A DNA stretch of 8,169 nt from Actinomycetota bacterium (GTDB lineage Bacteria; Actinomycetota; Humimicrobiia; Humimicrobiales; Humimicrobiaceae): contig PWSB01000132.1 of the NCBI GenBank assembly GCA_003563375.1, positions 1-8,169 on the forward strand, in the 5' to 3' direction. Positions 1 to 6,709 of this stretch are shown here, in pieces; the first letter of the stretch is position 1, and each line of letters begins with the position of its first letter. The position numbers were made by a program, and so were the translations under genes. The notes below the pieces were generated by a model. The model made no database searches and was not told the origin of the DNA. It saw nothing but the letters and a program-made list of their open reading frames with translations.

Positions 1-639
1 ATTGAAAAATCTATTAAATGGAATGAAGGTGTAATGGGTATAGTAGCTTCGAACATGGTAAAAAAATTTAATGTCCCTGTAATACTTTTTACGGAAAAAG
101 AAGGGGTATTGAAAGGGTCGGGGAGAAGCATCCAAAGTTTTGACCTTTACAGTAATCTCTGCAGTTTAAATAAATATTTTAATAAATTCGGAGGACACAG
201 GCTCGCATGCGGCATAACCATGGCAAAAGACAGATACCAGGACTTCAAAAATGAGCTTTTGTCTATAGCCAGACTCCAGAGCGGGGACAGCCTTAAAAAG
301 ACTATAGCTTATGATATGGCCCTGGATTTTAGATGGATAACCTCCCCCCTTTTAAAGGAGCTTGAAAAACTGGAGCCTTTTGGAGAAGCAAACCCAAGGC
401 CGGTCTTTAGGACAGACCGCTGCCAAATCGACAGCGCAAGCTATCTTACGGGAGGCAGGCATGTAAAACTTTCATTAAAAAAAGACAAAATAAAAAAGGA
501 AGCAATATTTTTCAACATAGAGGACAGCAAAAAAGCCATCATTGATAAAAAAGATAAAATCAATATACTTTACAATCTGGGTAAAAATAATTGGAACGGT
601 ATCAGCCGCATACAGCTTCTCATTGTAGACTTATTTTAG
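1..639 (+). CDS. recJ: Single-stranded-DNA exonuclease RecJ, C-terminal part (5' end outside window)
   Basis: The reading frame is open from base 1 to the TAG at 637-639, so the window holds the last 212 residues of a protein that is normally about 560-600 residues long. An internal ATG at 34 is not the true start, because conserved family sequence (WNEGVMGIVAS) crosses it. RecJ is a 5'-to-3' single-strand DNA exonuclease of the DHH superfamily that acts in recombination and mismatch/base-excision repair. Visible in this part are the DHHA1 signatures: GSGRS (fragment residues about 40-44) followed by FDL, then FGGHRLACGITM (about 63-74), where GGH is the DHHA1 substrate-binding motif. The catalytic DHH half lies outside the window. 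The remainder, from ELEKLEPFGEANPRPVF onward, is the C-terminal OB-like DNA-binding domain, which ends normally. The gap to rel is 56 bases on the same strand. Family assignment is firm. Confidence 0.93.
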   Translation: MEKSIKWNEGVMGIVASNMVKKFNVPVILFTEKEGVLKGSGRSIQSFDLYSNLCSLNKYFNKFGGHRLACGITMAKDRYQDFKNELLSIARLQSGDSLKKTIAYDMALDFRWITSPLLKELEKLEPFGEANPRPVFRTDRCQIDSASYLTGGRHVKLSLKKDKIKKEAIFFNIEDSKKAIIDKKDKINILYNLGKNNWNGISRIQLLIVDLF

Positions 640-657
640 GTTATTGGAAAAATGTTT

Positions 658-663
658 TATAAT
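658..663 (+). promoter_or_regulatory. Possible -10 element upstream of rel
   Basis: A perfect TATAAT lies in the 56-base gap between recJ and rel, 32 bases before the rel ATG. At 16-18 base spacing no good -35 box is seen (the best is TTTAGG-like at 635-640), and there is no TGn extension immediately before the hexamer. The region is AT-rich, so a chance match is quite possible. It could give rel its own transcription start in addition to read-through from recJ. Confidence 0.3.
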
Positions 664-695
664 ATAAGCCATGATAAAATAAAGAAGCCTGTAAT

Positions 696-2912
696 ATGAA
701 GAAATTAAAAAATAAAACGGATATACAATTAAAAGAAATCGATACCGACCTTATTTTTAAAAACCTTATTGATAAGGTCAAAGGCTACAACCCTGGGGTC
801 GATCCCGGACTGCTCCAGACTGCTTATGACATGGCAAAAGAAAACCACCAGGACCAGTACAGGAAATCCGGTGAGCCTTTTATAATCCACCCCCTGGAGG
901 TCGCAGACATACTGGCCGATATGGAGATGGACCAGACTTCCATAGTGGCGGCACTGCTGCATGACATCCTGGAGGATACGGAACTTACTCTAGCAAAGGT
1001 CAAGAAAGTATTCGGAAATAAGACAGCCAATATAATCAACGGGGTGACCAAGCTGGACAAGATCGTATTCCACACCAAGGAGGAGCGGCAGGTTGAAAAC
1101 CTGAGAAAGATGATAATAGCCATGTCTGAGGATGTCAGGATCATCCTGATAAAACTTGCAGACAGGCTCCATAATATGAGGACACTTTCCTCACTCGGCA
1201 GGGAGAAGATAAAAAAGAAGGCCATGGAGACACTGGAGATATATGCTCCCATTGCCCACAGGCTGGGCATCCACCAGATCAAATCTGAACTTGAAGACTT
1301 GAGTTTTATGTACCTTTACCCCAAGCAGTACAAGCTTATAGACGATATGACCAGGGAGAAGATCGCAAAGAGAAAGACTTTGATGGATGAGGCCATTGAA
1401 ATAATCAAGGAAAAACTTGAAGAGGTAGAGCTAAGCTCAGAAATAAGCGGAAGGAATAAAAATTTCTACAGTATATACAACAAGGTCACCAAGCAGCACC
1501 GCAAATTTGAAGATATTTATGACCTAATGGCAGTTAGGATCATAGTAAACGATATAAAGACCTGCTACGGGGTCCTGGGCATAGTGCACTCTTTATTGAA
1601 GCCGGTGCCCGGAAGGTTTAAAGACTATATTGCCAATCCCAAGTTCAACATGTACCAGTCCTTGCATACTACAGTCATAGGCAGTAAGGGAAAGCCCTTA
1701 GAGATACAGATAAGGACATATGATATGCACAAGATCGCTGAATACGGTATAGCTGCACATTATAAATATAAGGAGGGAAGCCTCCAGATAAGCGGCTTTG
1801 ATAAAAGGATAGCCTGGATAAGGCAGATACTTGACTGGCAGAAGGAATTAAAAGACCCTGAAGATTATATGGAGTCTTTAAGGCTTGACCTTTTTGAGGA
1901 AGAAGTTTTTGTGTTTACACCTAAAGGTAAGGTCATCAACCTGCCCAGAGGCTCCAGCCCGATCGATTTTGCATACCAGATCCATACAGATATAGGCCAT
2001 AACTGCATAGGGGCAAAGATCAACGGCCAGATGGTCCCCATAGAGACCATATTGGAAAACGGCGATATTGTGGAGATCATAGTTTCCAAGGCCCCCAAGG
2101 GGCCAAGCAGGGACTGGCTTAATGTGGTAAAGACCTCCAGCGCCAGGAATAAGATAAAGCAGTGGTTTAACAGGGAAGAGAGACAGGAAGCCTATAACGC
2201 AGGAAGAGAGATAATGGCTAAAATACTACGGAAAAACAGCCTGTCCTTTAAGAACATAACTTCCGATATAATGGAAGATGTGACCAGAGAGATGAATTTC
2301 GAAAAAGTGGACCGGCTCTTTAGCGCAATAGGTTCACACAAGGTCTCTCCCCACCAGGTCTATACCAAGATCGTAAAAAAACTTTCCCAGGCAGAGCCCG
2401 AAAAAGAGATGACCATTGAAGATATAGAGAAAAAGGAAAGAAAGAAAAAAGATGATTCAGGCATCATAGTAAAGGGCATGGACGGGGTCCTGGTCAATAT
2501 CGCCAAATGCTGCAACCCTGTGCCAGGAGACGGCATAATGGGCTACATCACAAGGGGCAAGGGCATATCAGTCCATAGGGGGGACTGCAATAATATAAAT
2601 AATCTGGCAAAGATGAACGAGCAGAGATTTATAGAAGTTGAATGGGATAAGAAATCTCCCTATAAGTTCAATGCCGAGATCCAGATAGAGGCCCTGGACA
2701 GGACCAAGCTCCTAAGGGATATAACCAATGTGATAAGTGAGTATGACTTGAATATTGCCAGCGCAAATACTTTGAAGGTAGACAAGGCCGGCCATGCAAA
2801 ATTCAGGTTCCTTATCGAAATAAGCAATAAATATATATTAAAGGATGTTATCAAGAATCTGAAACAGATAGATTCCATATACGATGTTTTCAGAATATTA
2901 CCTAGAAAGTAG
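696..2912 (+). CDS. rel: Bifunctional (p)ppGpp synthetase/hydrolase, Rel/SpoT family
   Basis: This 738-residue protein has the full long RSH architecture. It makes the stringent-response alarmone (p)ppGpp from ATP and GDP/GTP, and hydrolyses it. The HD hydrolase domain (about 36-200) keeps H65 in HPLEVA, H89-D90 with E93-D94 in HDILEDT, and D156 in LADRLHNMRT, so hydrolysis should be intact. The synthetase domain (about 250-370) has GRNKNFYSIYNK, the RFKDYIA loop at 307-313 (RxKD, the form seen in bifunctional enzymes rather than the ExDD of RelA), YQSLHT at 320-325 and EIQIRT at 336-341. A TGS domain follows (about 403-465). Then come a helical region, the conserved CC/zinc-finger-like domain (C605, C606, H627, C631) and a C-terminal ACT domain (about 658-738). 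The ATG at 696 gives a normal-length N-terminus, although the ribosome site (AAAGAAG at 681-687) is weak. The next gene starts 2 bases after the stop. Both active sites look complete, so it is probably the genome's main RSH enzyme. Confidence 0.97.
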   Translation: MKKLKNKTDIQLKEIDTDLIFKNLIDKVKGYNPGVDPGLLQTAYDMAKENHQDQYRKSGEPFIIHPLEVADILADMEMDQTSIVAALLHDILEDTELTLAKVKKVFGNKTANIINGVTKLDKIVFHTKEERQVENLRKMIIAMSEDVRIILIKLADRLHNMRTLSSLGREKIKKKAMETLEIYAPIAHRLGIHQIKSELEDLSFMYLYPKQYKLIDDMTREKIAKRKTLMDEAIEIIKEKLEEVELSSEISGRNKNFYSIYNKVTKQHRKFEDIYDLMAVRIIVNDIKTCYGVLGIVHSLLKPVPGRFKDYIANPKFNMYQSLHTTVIGSKGKPLEIQIRTYDMHKIAEYGIAAHYKYKEGSLQISGFDKRIAWIRQILDWQKELKDPEDYMESLRLDLFEEEVFVFTPKGKVINLPRGSSPIDFAYQIHTDIGHNCIGAKINGQMVPIETILENGDIVEIIVSKAPKGPSRDWLNVVKTSSARNKIKQWFNREERQEAYNAGREIMAKILRKNSLSFKNITSDIMEDVTREMNFEKVDRLFSAIGSHKVSPHQVYTKIVKKLSQAEPEKEMTIEDIEKKERKKKDDSGIIVKGMDGVLVNIAKCCNPVPGDGIMGYITRGKGISVHRGDCNNINNLAKMNEQRFIEVEWDKKSPYKFNAEIQIEALDRTKLLRDITNVISEYDLNIASANTLKVDKAGHAKFRFLIEISNKYILKDVIKNLKQIDSIYDVFRILPRK

Positions 2913-2914
2913 AC

Positions 2915-3541
2915 TTGGAAATAAAAAGACTCCCGCTGGGCTTTTTTAGTGTAAATTGCTATATACTTAATCTTGGCAGCGATTGCATTATCATAGATCC
3001 TGGTGCCGATGCAGAAGAAATTAAAAACTATATAAGCCAAAAAGCCTTAAACCCGCTGCTGGTCTTAAACACTCATGGCCATTATGACCATATCGGCGCA
3101 GTGCCGGAGATGTTAAGGACCTATAATATAAGCCTATACATCCATCCTCTGGAGGAAGAGATAATAACCGATCCCGGCAGGAACATGTCCCAAGCCTTTG
3201 GAGACAATAGCTTTTCTATTTCCAAATACACCCTTATAGATGACCGGACTAGACCATTTTTAGAAGGATTGGGGCTGCAAATAATACATACTCCCGGACA
3301 TACACCCGGAAGCATATGCATAAGGAAGGATGGAAATCTATTTTGCGGTGACCTTTTGTTTGCCCAGGCTGCTGGAAGGACAGACCTGCCTGGGGGGAAA
3401 GTTGCCCAGATAAAGGATTCTTTAAATAAAATAAGAAAAATGGATAAAAATCTGATATTATATCCTGGACATGGCCCGGAGACAACCATTGAAGCTGAAC
3501 TGGCCGCCAATTATTACTTGAGCGATGATTTTTTAGGATAA
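2915..3541 (+). CDS. MBL-fold metallo-hydrolase (glyoxalase II-like)
   Basis: This is a 208-residue single-domain metallo-beta-lactamase-fold hydrolase, probably cytoplasmic because no signal peptide is seen. The dinuclear metal-binding set is complete: THGHYDH at 53-59 (H54, H56, D58, H59), H129 in TPGHTPGS, D146 in CGDLLF and H186 in YPGHG. The N-terminus (FFSVNCYIL, then IDPGAD) and length match the small YcbL/GloB-like subgroup often found beside hisS and rel. Members can hydrolyse thioesters such as S-lactoylglutathione, but the substrate cannot be read from the sequence, and an alternative thiol cofactor or another ester is equally possible. Translation most likely begins at TTG 2915, just 2 bases after the rel stop. 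That gives the expected MEIKRLPLG...NCY start, with GAAAG just upstream as a weak ribosome site; no ATG or GTG lies nearby in frame. The tight spacing suggests translational coupling to rel. Confidence 0.9.
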   Translation: MEIKRLPLGFFSVNCYILNLGSDCIIIDPGADAEEIKNYISQKALNPLLVLNTHGHYDHIGAVPEMLRTYNISLYIHPLEEEIITDPGRNMSQAFGDNSFSISKYTLIDDRTRPFLEGLGLQIIHTPGHTPGSICIRKDGNLFCGDLLFAQAAGRTDLPGGKVAQIKDSLNKIRKMDKNLILYPGHGPETTIEAELAANYYLSDDFLG

Positions 3542-3556
3542 GGATAGTGATGTGCC

Positions 3557-4825
3557 TTGGTTTTAAATTCCCCAAGAGGAACCTCTGATTTTTATGGAAA
3601 AGAACTTGAATACAGGAATTTTATCATTGAAAAGTCAAAAAGGCTTTTTGAGCGTTTCAGCTACCAGCAGATCGTAACCCCGGCCTTCGAGCATACCGAG
3701 GTATTTTCGCGCAGCATAGGTGAGGCTACCGATATAGTCCAGAAAGAGATGTATTCCTTCAGGGATAAAAAACAAAGGTCTCTTACCTTAAGGCCTGAAG
3801 GCACTGCAGGAGTAGTCAGGGCTGTGGTCGAAAATAAGATGTATGCCGACCTTCCCCTAAAATTATTTTATGAGGGGAACATGTTCAGATATGAAAGGCC
3901 CCAGAAAGGAAGGATGAGGGAGTTCTTCCAGATAGGAGCAGAAGCTATTGGAAGCGATGACCCCCTGATGGACACAGAGATGATCTGGTTGATAAACGAT
4001 CTTTTTTCGGAACTGGGGTTCAAAGACCTTGTGCTGCTCATAAACAGCATGGGCTGCGAAGAATGCAGAAAAGATTATATGGAGGAGTTCAAGGCTTATC
4101 TGGTGCAGAGGCTGGAAAAACTTTGTCCCGAATGCAAAAAAAGATATGATCAAAATCCTCTGAGGATATTTGATTGCAAAAATCAGGCCTGCAGGGTTGA
4201 GGCGGAGGCAAGCCCTAAGATATCTGAACATCTTTGCAAACAGTGCTACCAGCATTTTGAAAAGATCACCCAGAATCTTAATCTTCTAGCAATAAGCTTT
4301 GAGGTGGACCATAGCCTGGTCAGAGGTTTTGATTACTATACAAGGACCGTTTTCGAGGTCATCTCCCGCCAGCTTGAAAGTGCACAGAATGCATTGGGGG
4401 GCGGGGGCAGATATGACAAGCTGGTAGGCCAGTTTGGCGGGCCGGACATCCCGGCTATCGGTTTTGCCATAGGAACAGACAGGACCTCTCTGCTTATGCA
4501 GCAGTTGGGCATAAAGCCCCTGAGGCCAAAAAGGGCAAGGAGCGTCTATCTGGTTTCCATGGACCAAAAATTTTCTTCTTTTCTGGTCAAGCTGCTTAAG
4601 TTTTTCAGAAAAGAGTTTAAATGTGATACCAATTTCAATAAAAAAAATCTTTCTACGGAGATCAAATGGGCGGAAAAGAATGATTATGATTTTGTGGCGA
4701 TCATAGGGGAAGAAGAGTTTAAGAACCTTATGGTCACTATAAAGGATATTAGAAAATTTAAGCAGCACACCTTCTCATGGGAAAATGAAAAAGATAAAAT
4801 ATTAGCTTTGTTGAGAGGAAATTAG
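3557..4825 (+). CDS. hisS: Histidyl-tRNA synthetase
   Basis: This 422-residue class II synthetase charges tRNA-His with histidine. Seen in order: PRGTSDF at the N-terminus, TLRPEGTAGVVRA at 77-89, motif 2 with MFRYERPQKGRMREFFQIG at 109-127, the HisRS-specific histidine motif LVRGFDYYTRTVFEV at 254-268, GGGGRYD at 281-287, and motif 3 GFAIGTDR at 302-309, where the usual Leu-Glu before the Arg is Thr-Asp. An anticodon-binding domain fills about 327-422. The middle insertion carries eight cysteines (C167, C170, C190, C193, C207, C212, C227, C230) in four close pairs. Similar cysteine patterns occur in other bacterial HisRS and suggest structural zinc. The frame has a TGA at 3548-3550 and no ATG or GTG before conserved sequence, so the start is taken as TTG 3557, with AAGGA at 3540-3544 as a somewhat distant ribosome site. 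The ATG at 3550 is out of frame. aspS follows after 3 bases. Confidence 0.96.
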   Translation: MVLNSPRGTSDFYGKELEYRNFIIEKSKRLFERFSYQQIVTPAFEHTEVFSRSIGEATDIVQKEMYSFRDKKQRSLTLRPEGTAGVVRAVVENKMYADLPLKLFYEGNMFRYERPQKGRMREFFQIGAEAIGSDDPLMDTEMIWLINDLFSELGFKDLVLLINSMGCEECRKDYMEEFKAYLVQRLEKLCPECKKRYDQNPLRIFDCKNQACRVEAEASPKISEHLCKQCYQHFEKITQNLNLLAISFEVDHSLVRGFDYYTRTVFEVISRQLESAQNALGGGGRYDKLVGQFGGPDIPAIGFAIGTDRTSLLMQQLGIKPLRPKRARSVYLVSMDQKFSSFLVKLLKFFRKEFKCDTNFNKKNLSTEIKWAEKNDYDFVAIIGEEEFKNLMVTIKDIRKFKQHTFSWENEKDKILALLRGN

Positions 4826-4828
4826 ACC

Positions 4829-6643
4829 ATGCCATTTGATATTTTAAAAAACTTAGACTGGTCGGCTCACAAGACAGCTCTAAGGACTGAACTTTGTGGC
4901 CGTTTGGACAAAAGCTACATGCAAAAAGAAGTTACCTTATGCGGGTGGGTCAATACCAGAAGGGACCACGGTAAGCTTATTTTTATAGACCTGAGGGATT
5001 TTTCAGGCTTGGTGCAATTGGTATTCGACCCTGCAAAGAGCCAAAAGTCTTACCGGCTTGCAAAGAAGATAAGAAGCGAATTTGTATTGATGGTTAAGGG
5101 AAAAGTTGCAGAGAGGAGCCCGGACACCATAAACAAAGAGCTCAAAACAGGGGAAATAGAGGTCTCTATCAGTGAAATCGAAATACTTAATGGGGCCAAG
5201 ACCCCTCCTTTTCTTTTCAATGAAAGGGAAAAAGTAGATGAGATGACCAGGCTTAAATACCGTTATATCGATCTGAGAGGCGGCCAGATGCAGAAAAACA
5301 TAAGGCTTAGACACCTTATTGCCTCAAAGACAAGGGACTGCCTTAACTCTAAGGGTTTCCTTGAAATAGAGACGCCTATCCTGGCTAAAAGCACCCCCGA
5401 GGGAGCCAGGGATTTTTTGGTGCCTTCAAGGCTGAACCCTAAAAAATTCTATGCTCTTCCGCAGTCTCCCCAATTGTTTAAGCAAATACTGGTATTTTCT
5501 GGTTTTGACCGGGTATACCAGATAGCAAGGTGCTTCAGGGATGAGGACCTAAGGGCGGACAGGCAGCCTGAGTTTACCCAGGTAGACCTTGAGATGACAT
5601 TCGTCAGAGAAGAGGATGTAATGGGTGTCATAGAGGGATTGATGGGTTCCATATTTGGGGCCCTTGGCATACCTATAGAAATCCCCTTTAAAAGGTTGAC
5701 CTGGCAGCAGGCAATTGAGACCTACGGGACCGATAAGCCTGATATGAGATTTTCATTGACTATAAAGGATATATCAAGCCTCTTTGAGGATACTGGCTTC
5801 AAGATATTCAATAATGTTTTGAAAAAAGGAGGAGTAATAAAATGTCTTGTCTGCGGTCAAGCTGGGAAATTCAGCAGAAAAGACCTGGACCAGCTGGTAG
5901 ATATGGCTAAAAGCTACGGTGCTGGCGGCCTTGTGTGGGCCAAAGTAGGCAAAGGCCTCGATCTTCAATCCCCGGTTTCAAAGTTCTTAAGTGAGAAGGA
6001 AAAGAGATCCTTGGTTGATAAGCTGGACCTGGAGGAAGATAACCTGGTCATCATAGTGGCTGATGATTTCCTCATAACCTGCCAGATCCTGGGGTATATA
6101 AGGGACCACCTGGCTAAAAAACTGGGTATCATCGGCAAAGGGTTTACCCCTCTATGGGTATATGATTTTCCTCTTTTTGAATGGGACCAAAAAAATAACT
6201 GCCTTACCCCCATGCATCATCCTTTCACCAGCCCCAGCGATGAGACTGTCTCGATGCTGGATAAGGACCCCTTAAAAGTTAAGTCCAGGGCATATGATCT
6301 TGTGCTGAACGGAGAAGAGATAGGAGGGGGCTCAATAAGGATTGCTGATATCAATATACAGAAAAAGATATTTAAAACATTAGAGTTTACCGAACATATG
6401 ATAGAGAAGAACTTTGGTTTTTTTATAAACTCTCTAAACTATGGTGTTCCCCCGCATGGGGGCATAGCCCTTGGGATGGACAGGATAGTAATGCTGCTGG
6501 GAGGCCTATCCAACATAAGGGATGTAATAGCCTTCCCAAAGACACAGTCTGCTGTATGCATGCTCACGGACTCTCCTTCTTCAGTCACCAGGGAACAATT
6601 AAATGAGGTGCATATAGACTTAAAGGATGACGATGGCCAATAA
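4829..6643 (+). CDS. aspS: Aspartyl-tRNA synthetase, bacterial type (possibly also charges tRNA-Asn)
   Basis: This 604-residue class IIb synthetase charges tRNA-Asp with aspartate. An N-terminal OB-fold anticodon-binding domain (about 18-125) includes VTLCGWVNTRRDHGKLIFIDLRD. The catalytic core has GFLEIETPILAKSTPEGARD at 176-195, LPQSPQLFKQ at 210-219, motif 2 FRDEDLRADRQPEFTQVD at 236-253, MHHPFTSP at 462-469 and motif 3 GIALGMDR at 545-552. The bacterial GAD insertion lies between, at about 300-430. ATG 4829 has a good ribosome site (GAGAGGAA, 4813-4820) and adds about 17 residues ahead of the position where the E. coli protein begins. H47 in RRDHG replaces the leucine of discriminating enzymes such as E. 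coli's; histidine here is associated with non-discriminating AspRS that also make Asp-tRNA-Asn for GatCAB. That functional point is inference, whereas the AspRS identity is firm. It is the last gene of the housekeeping cluster, and no strong terminator follows. Confidence 0.97.
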   Translation: MPFDILKNLDWSAHKTALRTELCGRLDKSYMQKEVTLCGWVNTRRDHGKLIFIDLRDFSGLVQLVFDPAKSQKSYRLAKKIRSEFVLMVKGKVAERSPDTINKELKTGEIEVSISEIEILNGAKTPPFLFNEREKVDEMTRLKYRYIDLRGGQMQKNIRLRHLIASKTRDCLNSKGFLEIETPILAKSTPEGARDFLVPSRLNPKKFYALPQSPQLFKQILVFSGFDRVYQIARCFRDEDLRADRQPEFTQVDLEMTFVREEDVMGVIEGLMGSIFGALGIPIEIPFKRLTWQQAIETYGTDKPDMRFSLTIKDISSLFEDTGFKIFNNVLKKGGVIKCLVCGQAGKFSRKDLDQLVDMAKSYGAGGLVWAKVGKGLDLQSPVSKFLSEKEKRSLVDKLDLEEDNLVIIVADDFLITCQILGYIRDHLAKKLGIIGKGFTPLWVYDFPLFEWDQKNNCLTPMHHPFTSPSDETVSMLDKDPLKVKSRAYDLVLNGEEIGGGSIRIADINIQKKIFKTLEFTEHMIEKNFGFFINSLNYGVPPHGGIALGMDRIVMLLGGLSNIRDVIAFPKTQSAVCMLTDSPSSVTREQLNEVHIDLKDDDGQ

Positions 6644-6654
6644 TAATTGCAATA

Positions 6655-6683
6655 TTAAGCTTTTTTTAATAAATTATTATAAT
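6655..6683 (+). promoter_or_regulatory. Candidate promoter of the microcompartment operon
   Basis: The 66-base gap between aspS and the DapA-family gene is almost all A/T and contains a perfect TATAAT at 6678-6683. Seventeen bases upstream lies TTAAGC (6655-6660), a poor -35 match (3 of 6). The -10 ends 26 bases before the ATG at 6710, a sensible distance for a short leader carrying the ribosome site AAAGGA (6699-6704). No other -10 of this quality is seen in the gap. This would let the BMC genes be controlled separately from aspS. Confidence 0.42.
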
Positions 6684-6685
6684 AA
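6674..6685. repeat. 12-base perfect palindrome overlapping the candidate -10
   Basis: TTATTATAATAA reads the same on both strands and covers the TATAAT box. The flanking bases are partly symmetric (AAA to the left and ATT to the right, with one mismatch). A dimeric regulator could bind here and block the promoter, but palindromes arise easily in such A/T-rich sequence and no copy is seen elsewhere in the window, so an operator role is speculative. Confidence 0.22.
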
Positions 6686-6709
6686 ATTAAAGATCTTGAA
6701 AGGAATGCT

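Noticed and set aside
824..1282. Long reverse-strand open frame opposite rel (152 codons)
   Set aside because: It overlaps the conserved HD domain of rel, shows no recognisable domain, and is a shadow of the real gene. The same reasoning applies to the reverse frames opposite the MBL gene, hisS, aspS and the DapA-family gene.
2090..2104. Strong GC hairpin GGCCCC-CAA-GGGGCC
   Set aside because: It lies inside the rel coding region, codes for a conserved-looking KAPKGP stretch after the TGS domain, and has no T-tract after it, so it is not a terminator.
3550..3552. ATG just upstream of hisS as the start codon
   Set aside because: It is out of frame with the HisRS reading frame; the in-frame TTG at 3557 gives the expected N-terminus.
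4286..4768. Reverse-strand open frame opposite hisS (160 codons)
   Set aside because: It is fully inside hisS, has no ribosome site or family motif, and the + strand protein is unambiguous.
6653..6671. Possible terminator: TATTAA / TTAATA stem with T-rich loop after aspS
   Set aside because: The stem is A/T only with a 7-base loop, and the T run is in the loop rather than after the stem, so it would be too weak for an intrinsic terminator.
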